Counted from the stretch's first letter, positions 15,864-24,219 are shown. The stretch: DNA of 24,602 bases from DAOTVS01 sp034436375 (GCA_034436375.1 DAOTVS010000180.1:1-24602); one strand, 5' to 3'. Numbers and translations are program-made. Notes: generated from the letters alone by a model not told the origin.

Positions 15864-18082
15864 TACAAGTACTGGTCCGGGAAGGCCTCGTTGATGAACC
15901 CGCCGAATGAGCCCTCTGTGTTCTCGAATTTGGCCAGGGTTATCCGTCTGCCGGTGCGTGCGACTTTGACCCGCACATTGGCCCAGGCCATGCTGACGCC
16001 CGAGGCATCGGCCTGCGGGCCGATCAGCTGCATCGGGTTCGGGCCCTCGGCTTCATAGGCCGCGAAGCGGCCCAGGGCGGTGTGACCCAGCCCCGTCGGG
16101 ATGGCAATGGTATCGGCGCGGATGGCCGGGTAGATGTAAACCGGCGCCTCAATCTCGCCGTAGGGAGAGGTGACGCGCACAATATCGCCATAGGTCACGC
16201 CCAGCGCGATGGCGGTGTTGGTTTCGATCTCAGCGCAGGTCTGCCACATGATGGTGGTCATGGGGTCGGGGCTGCCCACCAGCCAGGGCTGGTCTGCGCC
16301 GCGGCCATCACTCAGCAGCACTGGCATGTAGACATAAAGGATGTAGGGGTACTCGCTTGGGTTGCCCTGGTACGAGGGGGGCGGCACCACGATCGGCCTG
16401 GGAGTGCTGGCTGGCGCTGCCAGGGGCGCCGGTCCTGCAGAGGCCTGCCAGAAGCCATGCTGTAGAAAGCGCGCCCAGAGGTCGTCTACGCCGGCACCGC
16501 CAAAGACGCCCGGCGGCAATTGGGCGATGCGATCCCGCAGGAGGGCCTGTTCGTTGGGGAATGGGAGTTGCGCCGCCGCGGCAGGGATGCCCTGGGCGAC
16601 TTGCAGCAGCACATCACCGGTGGCGCGCGTGTCGTAGAGCGGCATGACGACCGGCTGCTGGCTGTTCACCAGCGGCGCGCCCAAGTCGGGCGAGACGACC
16701 TGATAGCCCCAGGATTCCAGGTAGGTGCGGTCTGGCAGTACCAGGTCGGCCCAGACGGCCGTCTCGTCAACGATGGGCCGGAAGGAGACCACCAGGGGCA
16801 CCCGCTGCAGGGCATCCAGAAAGCCGAGGCTTTTGGGCAAGGCATAGACGGGGTTGGCCGTGCCGTAAACCAGCAAGGCGCCCACATCGCCTGCCCGCAT
16901 GCGCTCGACCAGCTGCTGCACCTCGCTATAGGGCGTAGGTGCGGGCTGTATCAGGTCTGGCAGCGGCGACCCCGCCGAGAGGCCAAAACCCATCGCGCCG
17001 GCGATGATATTCAGCGCCTGTACGGCCGCGGCTTGCTCCACGGCGTTGCCGTGCCCGGTGAGCGTGCTGCCCGGCAGGGCTACCGGGCGCTCGGCTGTGG
17101 CAAAGAGGCTTGCCAGGCGCTGGAGGCTGGTGAGGGGCACATCGCTCTGCGCCGCAATCGCAGCCGGGTCTACAGGGGGCGCCCAGGCCTGGGCGCGTAT
17201 TACCCGGTCGGGCGGTCCCTCACCTCTGTCGGCAATCAGGCGGGCGATGGCCTGGGCGACCAGAGCCTCGGCGCCGGGGCGGATGCGCAGCCAGAGGTCG
17301 GCCTTGGCGGCCGCGAGCCCGGAGCGGGGCTCGAACTGAGCCAGGTAACCGCGCTTGCCCAATGGCAGCTGGCGAAAGCTGCCAAAGGCCACGCCGTAGT
17401 GGGTGGTGGAGAGCCACGCACTGAGAAAGTCAGCCCCGAAAGACAGGACCACATCGGCCTGTTCTACCCCATACACCGGCAATGCTGCCCGGCCAAAGAG
17501 CGCTTGATCAGCGCGCTCGAGGGCCGGGTAACCGACCAGGGCTGTGTAGAGGTCGAAAACCACCGGGGCGGGGGAGCCGATAGCCGCGTTGAAGCGCCGG
17601 AAGAGATCCAGCAGGTGCCCCGAGATGGTCGAGTCGGCCCACACGGCGACCCTGCTGCCCGCGCTCTGCAGCCCCGAGCGCAGCAGATCGATCCCCTGTG
17701 CCCAGGTTATTGCCTGATACTGCCGGCTGCCGCGCTTGGCCTGGCGTACCGGCACCTGCAGGCGATCGGGGTTGTAGAGCACCTGCAGCCCCGCCTGGCC
17801 GCGCGGGCACAATTTGCCCTCGTTCAGGGGATGTTGTGGATTGCCTTCGATCTTGATGGCGCGCCCGTTCATGATGCGGACGATGATGCCGCAGCCGGCG
17901 GGGCATTGGCGGCAGGTGCTGGCATACCAGGTGCCGATCCCGGGCATCTGCTCAGCCGGCGGGCGCACATTGGGCTGGAGATGGACCCAGGGGCGGGGAA
18001 ACTCGCACCCGCTCATGAGCATGCCGGCCGCGCAGACGGCGCCCATTTTCAACAGATTGCGACGAGCGATCCTTCGCTTCAT
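15863..18082 (-). CDS. actB1: Alternative complex III molybdopterin-like subunit (ActB1 as a separate protein)
   Basis: A 739-residue protein of the MopB fold. The N terminus has a Tat-like signal (RRNLLK at 8-12 region) followed by a lipoprotein-type LMSGC26, so it is probably exported folded and anchored by lipid. Blocks VEQADVVLSFGADFLSAWLS and LLVYGTANPVYALP are typical of ActB. At the position of the Mo ligand (Sec196 of FdhA here) no Cys, Ser or Sec is evident, as expected for a cofactor-free ActB. It nevertheless keeps an N-terminal four-Cys motif, C57-x2-C60-x3-C64-x27-C92, as in true molybdoenzymes. ATG 18082 follows AGGGAG by about 5 bases and lies eight bases after actA. In characterised ACIII, B1 and B2 are one polypeptide. 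Confidence 0.9.
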   Translation of the reverse strand: MKRRIARRNLLKMGAVCAAGMLMSGCEFPRPWVHLQPNVRPPAEQMPGIGTWYASTCRQCPAGCGIIVRIMNGRAIKIEGNPQHPLNEGKLCPRGQAGLQVLYNPDRLQVPVRQAKRGSRQYQAITWAQGIDLLRSGLQSAGSRVAVWADSTISGHLLDLFRRFNAAIGSPAPVVFDLYTALVGYPALERADQALFGRAALPVYGVEQADVVLSFGADFLSAWLSTTHYGVAFGSFRQLPLGKRGYLAQFEPRSGLAAAKADLWLRIRPGAEALVAQAIARLIADRGEGPPDRVIRAQAWAPPVDPAAIAAQSDVPLTSLQRLASLFATAERPVALPGSTLTGHGNAVEQAAAVQALNIIAGAMGFGLSAGSPLPDLIQPAPTPYSEVQQLVERMRAGDVGALLVYGTANPVYALPKSLGFLDALQRVPLVVSFRPIVDETAVWADLVLPDRTYLESWGYQVVSPDLGAPLVNSQQPVVMPLYDTRATGDVLLQVAQGIPAAAAQLPFPNEQALLRDRIAQLPPGVFGGAGVDDLWARFLQHGFWQASAGPAPLAAPASTPRPIVVPPPSYQGNPSEYPYILYVYMPVLLSDGRGADQPWLVGSPDPMTTIMWQTCAEIETNTAIALGVTYGDIVRVTSPYGEIEAPVYIYPAIRADTIAIPTGLGHTALGRFAAYEAEGPNPMQLIGPQADASGVSMAWANVRVKVARTGRRITLAKFENTEGSFGGFINEAFPDQYL

Positions 18083-18090
18083 GCTTCTCC

Positions 18091-18759
18091 CTAATAATGG
18101 CAGATCTGGCATTCGGTCAGGGGCAACGGATCAGGCTGGCGCTCGTGGCAGTTCAGGCACCATCCCATCTGCTTGTAATAGGGAACTGTCACCGTCACCT
18201 CCATGTTACCCACATCGCCGTGGCAGTCCTCACAGTTCAGGCCCGCGGCCATGTGGGGGCGGTGGCTGAACTGGACAAAGCGTGGCAGCCGGTAGAGGCG
18301 CACCCAGGGTATAGATTGCTGCTTCTCCCAGAAGGCCCGGACCTGTTGGATCGCGGGCGAGTCGCGGCCGATGACGTCATGGCAACCCATGCACAGGTAG
18401 ACGCTGGGAATACCTGCCGAGGGCGAGCGGATCGCATCGGGGTGGCAGAAGAGGCACTGGATGCCCCTCGACACCATGGCCACGTGAGGGAATGGGATGA
18501 GTTGGGGCGGCACCGGCAGGCGAGTCGGCATGAGTGCATCCAAGGGCCCATAGGACTGGCCGGCGGCAGCTGTCGGCGTGATTGGCCCCGGGAAGGTCTG
18601 TGTGGGGCTGAAATAGGAGCCTACCCCCGCAGGCGCGGTGATGGTTGGCTGTGCCCCCGTGTGCAGGCCTGGCAAGAGCGGGCTGAGCGCCGCCGCCAGC
18701 ACCAGGACGAGTATTCCAACTGCCGCGAACAGGTAAAGCCTCGAGCCAGCCAGGTGCAC
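18091..18759 (-). CDS. actA: Alternative complex III ActA, pentaheme cytochrome c
   Basis: A 222-residue membrane-anchored cytochrome with one N-terminal helix (about 8-28), a Pro/Thr-rich linker and five CxxCH haem sites: CLFCH (102-106), CMGCH (123-127), CEDCH (176-180), CLNCH (201-205) and CQICH (217-221). Further histidines (H92, H166, H169) are available as distal ligands. Five haems and a short length fit ActA of the ACIII family, in which the subunit forms an electron wire on the periplasmic side. The start is GTG at 18759 with GAGGAGG 5 bases upstream; 12 bases separate it from the preceding small gene, and actB1 follows after eight bases. Confidence 0.92.
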   Translation of the reverse strand: MHLAGSRLYLFAAVGILVLVLAAALSPLLPGLHTGAQPTITAPAGVGSYFSPTQTFPGPITPTAAAGQSYGPLDALMPTRLPVPPQLIPFPHVAMVSRGIQCLFCHPDAIRSPSAGIPSVYLCMGCHDVIGRDSPAIQQVRAFWEKQQSIPWVRLYRLPRFVQFSHRPHMAAGLNCEDCHGDVGNMEVTVTVPYYKQMGWCLNCHERQPDPLPLTECQICHY

Positions 18760-18771
18760 TTGGGCCTCCTC

Positions 18772-19203
18772 TCATCGGGAGCGCGCTATGCGCGCCTCCA
18801 TCGTATCCATGGCGTCGCGTAGCCTGGCGGCGCTCTGCTGGATCAGGTCCGCCGTTTGTTTCAGGCCGTCCGCATTCTGCCTTGAGGTTGTCAAAAGACC
18901 CTCTATTGCCCGGGTCAGCTCGCCACTACCCTCCACAATGACAGCATGGGGCCTGCGAATCATCTTGGGAACGCTCTTTGCCTGGGCCATCGCTTCATGC
19001 GCTGCCTGCACAGCTCGGAGCTCAGCCGCCAGCCGTGCGTACCATGCCGGCTCATGGGGCTGCGGGTCGACAGCCAGTTGGCTGATGGCCCGCAGCGCCT
19101 GGCCATATTGCGCCAGATAGGGCGCGATCTGATACAGATATGAGCGCAGGGCAAGAACCTCATCTTGATGGGCCCGCGAGCGTCTGTTAGCGTGATATGC
19201 CAT
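18772..19203 (-). CDS. Small helical hypothetical protein, first gene of the ACIII operon
   Basis: A 143-residue soluble, largely alpha-helical protein with no signal peptide, membrane segment or cysteine, rich in Ala, Gln, Arg and Glu. The C-terminal third (GLKQTADLIQQSAARLRDAM) looks like a coiled coil. I do not recognise the family. The start at ATG 19203 is chosen because GGAGG lies 5 bases upstream; the in-frame ATG at 19272 has no ribosome site. It is 12 bases upstream of actA, so it is probably co-transcribed and could be an assembly or regulatory factor, or simply a neighbour. Confidence 0.7.
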   Translation of the reverse strand: MAYHANRRSRAHQDEVLALRSYLYQIAPYLAQYGQALRAISQLAVDPQPHEPAWYARLAAELRAVQAAHEAMAQAKSVPKMIRRPHAVIVEGSGELTRAIEGLLTTSRQNADGLKQTADLIQQSAARLRDAMDTMEARIARSR

Positions 19204-19467
19204 CACGGCCTCCGTGGGGTCGGCATTGGCCGGTGGGTGGCGCTCGAGCAGATGCTTCTGCGCTGATTTCATGGCGTGGCCGGCTCTGCAACGCCTCTGC
19301 TTCGCGCCAGATTACTGATCGGGAAGATCAAAAGATAGTTGAGCAAATACTATGCCATGCACTGCTTCATCTACGTTGCATGCAGGCACCGATCTTGCTG
19401 GCCGGACAAGGCCGGAGGCATGGCTGCTGGCGAGCAGGCCTCCGAGGCGTTGTCGCGGGGGATAGAG
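19204..19467. promoter_or_regulatory. Divergent intergenic region upstream of the ACIII operon and the D-2-hydroxyacid dehydrogenase
   Basis: This 264-base gap separates two divergent genes and must contain promoters for both. The segment about 19310-19360 is clearly more AT-rich than its surroundings and is the best candidate, but no convincing -35/-10 pair was found on either strand. A strong hairpin lies nearer to the plus-strand gene (see separate entry). Confidence 0.35.
19413..19444 (+). other. Leader hairpin upstream of the D-2-hydroxyacid dehydrogenase
   Basis: CGGAGGC (19413-19419) pairs with GCCTCCG (19438-19444), and an inner CTGCT/AGCAG stem with a GGCG loop stacks on it, leaving only a 4-base bulge (ATGG). 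The structure ends 23 bases before the start codon and has no T-run. It could modulate translation or be incidental in GC-rich DNA. Confidence 0.4.
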
Positions 19468-20523
19468 ATGCAGCATTGTGTGCTGGTGACCGAGCCCGAA
19501 TATGCGAAGGGCAAAGAGGTTTTCCAGGCGGAAAGGCACTGGCAGGTGGAGAGTGTGCCCAGCGAGGAGCAAAGCCTGGCTCAGAGTATCCGGCAGAAGC
19601 ACTGCCGGGCGGTGATTGTGGGGGTGGAGCGTTATACCGGCCAACTCTATGAGGCTCTCGCGGATGTGGCTGGGCCCGATGGGGCTATCATCGCCCGCTA
19701 CGGTGTGGGCTATGACAATATCGACGGCAAGCTGGCGCAGCAACATCACATTGTGGTCACCAACACCCCGGGTGTGCTGACCGAGAGCGTGGCCGAACAG
19801 ACCTTCTGGCTTATGGGGGCGTTGGCCCGGCACATCGCCCAGCTGGATGCGACGATGCGGGCAGGTTATTTCGCGCCGCAAGCGGGCACAGAACTGCAAG
19901 GCAAAACCCTGGCTGTGATGGGGTTCGGCCACATCGGGCGCAGGGTGGCCGCCATGGCCCACCTGGGGGTCGGAATGAAGATCATCGCCGAGGATGAGTA
20001 CCCTCTGGCCGAACAGGCGCAGCGGGAGGGGCTGACGGAGGTCGGGTTCAAGGAGAAATATGGACTGGATGAGTACACCACGGACCCGCTGGAGGCGCTG
20101 CGAGCGGCGGATATTGTGACGATCCATATGGCCGTCACAGGGGAGACCCAGAACTTTTTCAATGCACAACGGCTCAACGCCATGAAGCCGGGGGCACTCC
20201 TGGTCAATACGGCGCGGGGGCAATTGATCGATGAGGATGCCCTCTATGATGCTCTCTCCAGTGGGCGCCTGGGCGGCGCGGCCCTGGACGTCTACGCCGA
20301 GGAACCCTACCGACCCCGGAACCCCAGCAAGGACCTGCGCACGTTGGCGAACACCGTGCTGACGCCCCATGTGGCTTCCGATACTCACGAGGCCAATGCC
20401 CGCATGGCCCGCGTGTGCCTGGAGAATATCGGCCACTTCTTGGCCGGGCAGATGGACCAACTGGACTGGGTCGCTGGCTACCCGGCGCGTGAGCTGGCCG
20501 CTGCGCCGGTTGGGCGCAGCTAA
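19468..20523 (+). CDS. NAD-dependent D-2-hydroxyacid dehydrogenase (phosphoglycerate-dehydrogenase-like)
   Basis: A 351-residue member of the D-isomer-specific 2-hydroxyacid dehydrogenase family, which interconverts a 2-keto acid and a D-2-hydroxyacid. Visible are ARYGVGYDNID (76-86), the nucleotide-binding GFGHIG (152-157), the catalytic Arg in NTARGQLIDE (R250), Glu in YAEEP (E279) and His in LTPHVASDT (H301). There is no C-terminal ACT domain, so it is not a long-form SerA, and the substrate (3-phosphoglycerate, glyoxylate/hydroxypyruvate, lactate or another) is undetermined. The start at ATG 19468 fits the family N terminus and follows a GGGG; the frame is open to 19339 but that stretch has no family similarity. 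Confidence 0.88.
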   Translation: MQHCVLVTEPEYAKGKEVFQAERHWQVESVPSEEQSLAQSIRQKHCRAVIVGVERYTGQLYEALADVAGPDGAIIARYGVGYDNIDGKLAQQHHIVVTNTPGVLTESVAEQTFWLMGALARHIAQLDATMRAGYFAPQAGTELQGKTLAVMGFGHIGRRVAAMAHLGVGMKIIAEDEYPLAEQAQREGLTEVGFKEKYGLDEYTTDPLEALRAADIVTIHMAVTGETQNFFNAQRLNAMKPGALLVNTARGQLIDEDALYDALSSGRLGGAALDVYAEEPYRPRNPSKDLRTLANTVLTPHVASDTHEANARMARVCLENIGHFLAGQMDQLDWVAGYPARELAAAPVGRS

Positions 20524-20632
20524 AGATGCCCCTTGCCTGCCCAGCCGCTGATCGCTTGCTGTGGCATGGCTCTTGCTCGCGGAGGGTGGACGAAGAGCAG
20601 CGACTTTTGTGCAGGTGCGGCGGGGCAGGGAT

Positions 20633-21706
20633 ATGGGAAAGAAGCGGGCTGATGAGCTTGGGCAGGCCCAAAGGACGTCGAAAAGACGGGCGACCGGAGG
20701 GGCCAATGATGCTGACGAGACTGCGGGGGCGAGGAGGGCAAGAAGGCGGCCCTTGGGTTGGCTGGCGGTCCTGACGTTGTTCTGTATCTGCGGTACTCTG
20801 TTCTTTGCTGCCGGGGGGCCGGCATGGAGCCAGGTGAGGGCAGGGGCGCTGCACAGGGTGAAGGGAGCTCCCCCCTGGCCTCCCCACATAATTCATGTGT
20901 TGCCACAGGAGGCTTGGACGAGTCCTGGCGATCTAAATGTTCTCCTCCTGGGCTCGGACCGGCGCACGAATGGGGACCCCTCATGGCGGACCGATACGAT
21001 CATCATCGCCGCCATCCGGCCACAGGCTAAAATGATCGCCCTGTTCAGTATTCCGCGCGATCTCTGGGTGACCATTCCGGGCCATGGCGAGCAAAGGATC
21101 AACACGGCCGATTATACGGGGGAGCAGGAAAAGGGACCCGGTGGGGGGCCGGCGCTGGTCGCGGCGATCCTGCAACAGAACCTGGGCATCCATGTGGACG
21201 CCTATGCGCGCATCAACTTTGAAGGGCTGGAGAAGGTGATCGATGCGCTCGGCGGCGTGACGGTGACCCTGACGCAGCCTTTTGACGACACGCTGGACGA
21301 CCCCCAAGGTGGTGCGCACATCCATTTGTCACCGGGGCCAAACCACCTCGATGGGCGAACGGCGCTGGCCTATGCCCGTTCGCGACGCACCAGCAACGAC
21401 CTGGATCGCTGCCGGCGCCAGCAACAGGTCCTGCTGGCGATGCGCAGCGCGGCAGCACGCCCGGCAGTGATCTTGCAGCTTCCCAAGCTGCTGCTGGCGT
21501 TGCCAGATGTCGTCAACACAAACTTGCAGCCCAGCCAGATACTGTCGCTGGCCAATCTGGCCCTGCGTGTGGACCCATCCTCGTATCGGACGCGTATCGT
21601 CGATGAAACGATGGTGCGGGATTGGGTAACACCGGGGGGAGCAATGGTCCTACTGCCGGACTATACGCGCATCCGGCAAGCCTGGCTCGACGTGACTACC
21701 CCCTGA
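20633..21706 (+). CDS. LCP-family (LytR-CpsA-Psr) glycopolymer transferase
   Basis: A 357-residue membrane-anchored protein. It has a basic, disordered cytoplasmic N terminus (1-40), one transmembrane helix (about 42-62) and an extracytoplasmic LCP domain from about residue 100. LCP hallmarks are LNVLLLGSDRR (101-111), RTDTIII with R119 and D121, ALFSIPRDLWV (R142, D143), and AYARSRRTSNDLDRCRRQQ, residues that bind the pyrophosphate of polyprenyl-linked glycans in characterised members. These enzymes attach teichoic acid, capsule or other glycopolymers to the wall or to proteins; the acceptor here is unknown. ATG 20633 is preceded by GGGGCAGGG at short spacing; an earlier ATG at 20561 is possible. 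It converges with the PilO-like gene, 12 bases between stops. Confidence 0.88.
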   Translation: MGKKRADELGQAQRTSKRRATGGANDADETAGARRARRRPLGWLAVLTLFCICGTLFFAAGGPAWSQVRAGALHRVKGAPPWPPHIIHVLPQEAWTSPGDLNVLLLGSDRRTNGDPSWRTDTIIIAAIRPQAKMIALFSIPRDLWVTIPGHGEQRINTADYTGEQEKGPGGGPALVAAILQQNLGIHVDAYARINFEGLEKVIDALGGVTVTLTQPFDDTLDDPQGGAHIHLSPGPNHLDGRTALAYARSRRTSNDLDRCRRQQQVLLAMRSAAARPAVILQLPKLLLALPDVVNTNLQPSQILSLANLALRVDPSSYRTRIVDETMVRDWVTPGGAMVLLPDYTRIRQAWLDVTTP

Positions 21707-21724
21707 TGCTATGCCCGGTCAGGG
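21701..21724. terminator. Short inverted repeat across the convergent LCP / PilO-like stop codons
   Basis: CCCTGA (21701-21706) and TCAGGG (21719-21724) form a 6-bp stem with a 12-base loop, and both stop codons lie within the arms. With no T-run on either side it is at best a weak bidirectional terminator. Confidence 0.3.
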
Positions 21725-22858
21725 CACGGGTATGCGCAGTTGGTTGCCGGCGAGGATTTGAAAGTCGCTGAGTCCATTGGCCGCCATGATGGCCTGCGGT
21801 GTGGTGTTGAAGCGCTTGGCCAGGGAATACAGAGTGTCCTTAGGTTGCACCGTATAGAGGACATACCTGGGGCGCGGGGTTGCCGTGGCTGTCGGCTGCG
21901 GCCTGGGCGTGGCCGTCGGCACAGGCATAGGTGTGGCCGTCGGCATGGGCGTGGGCGTAGCGTTGACTGTGCGCAGGCCAGCTTGCGCCTCCTGGCCACT
22001 GGATCTCAGCAGCAGCGCAGCCTGGAACTCGGCGACTGCTCCTGCAGTATCGCCCTGCCGATAGAGCTCGTAGCCATAGTTCACATGGGCGCCGTAGAGC
22101 TTCTCTTCCATATCACTGCGGCCGGGGTCCAGGGCGAGGATTTGCTCAATCAGAGCGATGACCTCTGGCCATTTCTCCCCATCCCAGGCTGTGGCGAGGG
22201 CAGTTTCCAGCGGCCGTGTGCCCTCTGCGGTGCGTGTCGCCAGTGTGGTGGCGGCCGGCAGGGGAGTCTGCGGGGCGCCGGACGAGGTGTACAGAATCAC
22301 CTGTATGCTCAGGCTGTAGAGACCCGCCTTTTTCGTGCTGGAGATGCTCAGGTTGGCAAGGGTGAACCCCAGAAGCCTGGCTTCCTTGATCTGAGCGATA
22401 AAGCCCATCAGTCTCGGCAGCGGGCCCGTGGCCTGTACAGCGAAGACCCGGGTGCTGTAGATCTGAGCCACCCCTTTTTGCCCCGGCTGGCCCTGCAAGC
22501 TGACGATATCGACTCCGTTGCCGGCAGCGTATTCATACAGCTTTTTGGCGACCTCTTCGGCCTGTTTCTCGCTAAAGAAAACGCTGCTCGCCCTGTTGAG
22601 CACAGCTTCCGCGGTCGCAATCTCGTGCCCGATGGCATCTGGCGAGGAAGCCTGAGCGCTCTGCGCCTCTCGTACGGCTTTCTGGGCCGATCTCAACTCA
22701 GCCGCCAGTGCATTCCAGGCCTTGGTCTGGGGCATGATCGAAGACGTGACAAAGACGGCGCAGCCGATCAGGATGATGCCGATGAAGCCAGCCGCCATGA
22801 TCGAGTAGAGGCGCTCCCCCGTAGGCAGCCTGGCCCGCCATTCTGCCAGGAGATTCAT
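21719..22858 (-). CDS. PilO-like membrane protein with helical repeat and C-terminal LysM domain
   Basis: A 379-residue protein. A short cytoplasmic N terminus is followed by one transmembrane helix (about 20-42) and a coiled coil (45-70). A PilO/GspM-like region follows (about 95-190), containing LPRLMGFIAQIKEARLLGF. Next is a TPR-like helical segment (about 215-298), a PTATP-rich linker (300-331) and a LysM peptidoglycan-binding domain (334-378, VQPKDTLYSLAKRFNTTPQA). Type IV pilus PilO pairs with PilN in the periplasmic alignment complex; LysM would tie this one to the wall. Its ATG overlaps the stop of the upstream PilN-like gene as ATGA, so the two are coupled. PilO similarity is judged from architecture and is moderate; a general cell-envelope protein is the alternative. 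Confidence 0.75.
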   Translation of the reverse strand: MNLLAEWRARLPTGERLYSIMAAGFIGIILIGCAVFVTSSIMPQTKAWNALAAELRSAQKAVREAQSAQASSPDAIGHEIATAEAVLNRASSVFFSEKQAEEVAKKLYEYAAGNGVDIVSLQGQPGQKGVAQIYSTRVFAVQATGPLPRLMGFIAQIKEARLLGFTLANLSISSTKKAGLYSLSIQVILYTSSGAPQTPLPAATTLATRTAEGTRPLETALATAWDGEKWPEVIALIEQILALDPGRSDMEEKLYGAHVNYGYELYRQGDTAGAVAEFQAALLLRSSGQEAQAGLRTVNATPTPMPTATPMPVPTATPRPQPTATATPRPRYVLYTVQPKDTLYSLAKRFNTTPQAIMAANGLSDFQILAGNQLRIPVP

Positions 22859-24162
22859 AACGGGGCCGCCTTGGGTACCACCACAAGCACGAATTCGATC
22901 GACTCTGCAGGCGCGACATAGTAAGCCCCTACGGGCGCCAGATGATTTCTGCCGCTCCGCCCGCCTGCAGGCGGCAGTATGGCAGCCGTGAAGGCTGCCG
23001 CACCGGTAGACGTCGCGGGGCCGGCCGGCGCAGCCGTGGGCGTGGCGCTGGCCACGACGGCGCTCTTGGCCATAGGGGTTGCGGTGGAGGGCGGCGGGGT
23101 GGCCGTCGGCGCTGTTGTGGGGGTGGGGACGAATTCCTCCACCAGGATGCGATAGGACATCTTGGGGCCGTAGCTGCCACGGTTCCTGATCTCGACGATC
23201 GCCTGTACATCCTGGCCGGTCGTTACCTGGAAACTCAACTCAGACGACAAAGTGCCGGGCCTGGCATCATCGTTGGTATAGACGGCATCGCCCACGCGAG
23301 CGGACAGGAAAGTATCCACACCCGGCGCCAGGTCGGAGGTGAGTACGCGGTAGAAGCGGCCTGCTTTGGCCAGGAACCGGACCTGATCGACATCATCCGC
23401 CGGGTAAAAGTTGTGCAGTTGGGGCTGCCCCAGGTAGATATCCCTGGGCTCGGGTTCATCGGGCTCATAGGCATCGCGCTGATCGCGGGTCGGCGTGGCG
23501 GTGGCGGTTGGGCTGGGCATGGGTGACGGTGTGGTGGTGGCGGTCGGGCTGGGCACGGGTGACGGCGTGGCGGTGGGCAGAGGCGTCGGCGGAGGCGTCA
23601 CCACGGGCGTATCGGTCTCCACGCTAAAGGGTGTAGCAACGGTCTTCATAGATTGCACTGCCACGCGCTCAAAGAGGCCCGATGCCTCCAACGAGTGCGC
23701 ATAGTCGGATACGACCGCTTCGCTGGCTGCCCTGCCCGTCAGTGCAAGCTCACGGCCATTCTGCGTCAGGGAGAGTATTGTCATTTGTGTTGGATCAAAG
23801 CTGCCGAGGGCCGGCATAACCGCAGCCCAGTCGACGTGTTCCGCGCTCAGCGTGGGCGTAAAGGCGCTGAGGGCCTTTACGGAGGCTTCGAGCGGCGCCA
23901 GTGTGCTCTGCAGCGCCAGGACTTCGGGGGGAGGGGTATTGATGGCCGTGAGCGTGGCCTGCAGGGGTTCGAGATCGGCTTGCATCTGGTTCACTCCGCT
24001 CCGAATACTGGCGGAGATCAGAAAGAGCGTGGCAAAGAGGATCGCCAAACCGCCCGCAATCAGCCACAGGCTGAGGGTGCGCAGAGATAGCTTTCCGGGT
24101 TCCTGCCCCTGTTCCTGCTCTTCAATATACTCCTCGATATCATAGGCGTCATCGAAAGCCAT
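22855..24162 (-). CDS. PilN-like membrane protein with PPC-type domain
   Basis: A 435-residue protein with an acidic cytoplasmic tail (1-25), one transmembrane helix (about 30-51), a coiled coil, and a PilN-like alpha/beta region (about 105-172: VMPALGSFDPTQMTILSL and YAHSLEASGLFERVAV). A proline/threonine linker (about 185-226) follows. A beta domain (230-344) resembles bacterial pre-peptidase C-terminal (PPC) domains (AYEPDEPEPRDIYLGQPQLH, then F-x-AKAGRFYRV, VDTFLSARV, YTNDDARPG). A second low-complexity linker and a hydrophobic C terminus complete it. ATG 24162 is chosen with a GGGGG 10 bases upstream and a good -10 box further up; the frame extends to 24258 but includes the promoter. ATGA overlap with the PilO-like gene. 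Pilus or secretion-system alignment is inferred from the PilN/PilO pairing. Confidence 0.72.
   Translation of the reverse strand: MAFDDAYDIEEYIEEQEQGQEPGKLSLRTLSLWLIAGGLAILFATLFLISASIRSGVNQMQADLEPLQATLTAINTPPPEVLALQSTLAPLEASVKALSAFTPTLSAEHVDWAAVMPALGSFDPTQMTILSLTQNGRELALTGRAASEAVVSDYAHSLEASGLFERVAVQSMKTVATPFSVETDTPVVTPPPTPLPTATPSPVPSPTATTTPSPMPSPTATATPTRDQRDAYEPDEPEPRDIYLGQPQLHNFYPADDVDQVRFLAKAGRFYRVLTSDLAPGVDTFLSARVGDAVYTNDDARPGTLSSELSFQVTTGQDVQAIVEIRNRGSYGPKMSYRILVEEFVPTPTTAPTATPPPSTATPMAKSAVVASATPTAAPAGPATSTGAAAFTAAILPPAGGRSGRNHLAPVGAYYVAPAESIEFVLVVVPKAAPL
23501..23572. repeat. Tandem 36-bp repeat coding for a Pro/Thr linker
   Basis: Two adjacent 36-base units (23501-23536, 23537-23572) differ at only a few positions, mainly T/C changes. 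On the minus strand they encode two 12-residue copies of a Pro-Ser-Pro-Thr-Ala-Thr type unit in the PilN-like protein. Such units can expand or contract by slippage and change linker length. Confidence 0.75.
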
Positions 24163-24213
24163 GAGAGGCGACCCCCATCTCCCGCGTCCCGGCACGCATG
24201 TCGGGTTGATCCT

Positions 24214-24219
24214 ATTATA
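24214..24219 (-). promoter_or_regulatory. Candidate -10 box for the PilN/PilO-like operon
   Basis: A perfect TATAAT on the minus strand lies 51 bases upstream of the ATG at 24162, in otherwise GC-rich DNA. No good -35 hexamer is found 16-18 bases upstream; a TTGAGC lies only 5 bases away and cannot serve. Moderate to low confidence. Confidence 0.4.

Noticed and set aside
19204..19272. Earlier ATG (19272) for the small gene before actA
   Set aside because: No ribosome-binding site precedes it, whereas GGAGG stands 5 bases before the ATG at 19203.
21890..21965. CRISPR- or satellite-like repetition in the PTATP linker coding region
   Set aside because: The repetition follows from the Pro/Thr/Ala codons of the linker; there are no spacers or conserved repeat units.
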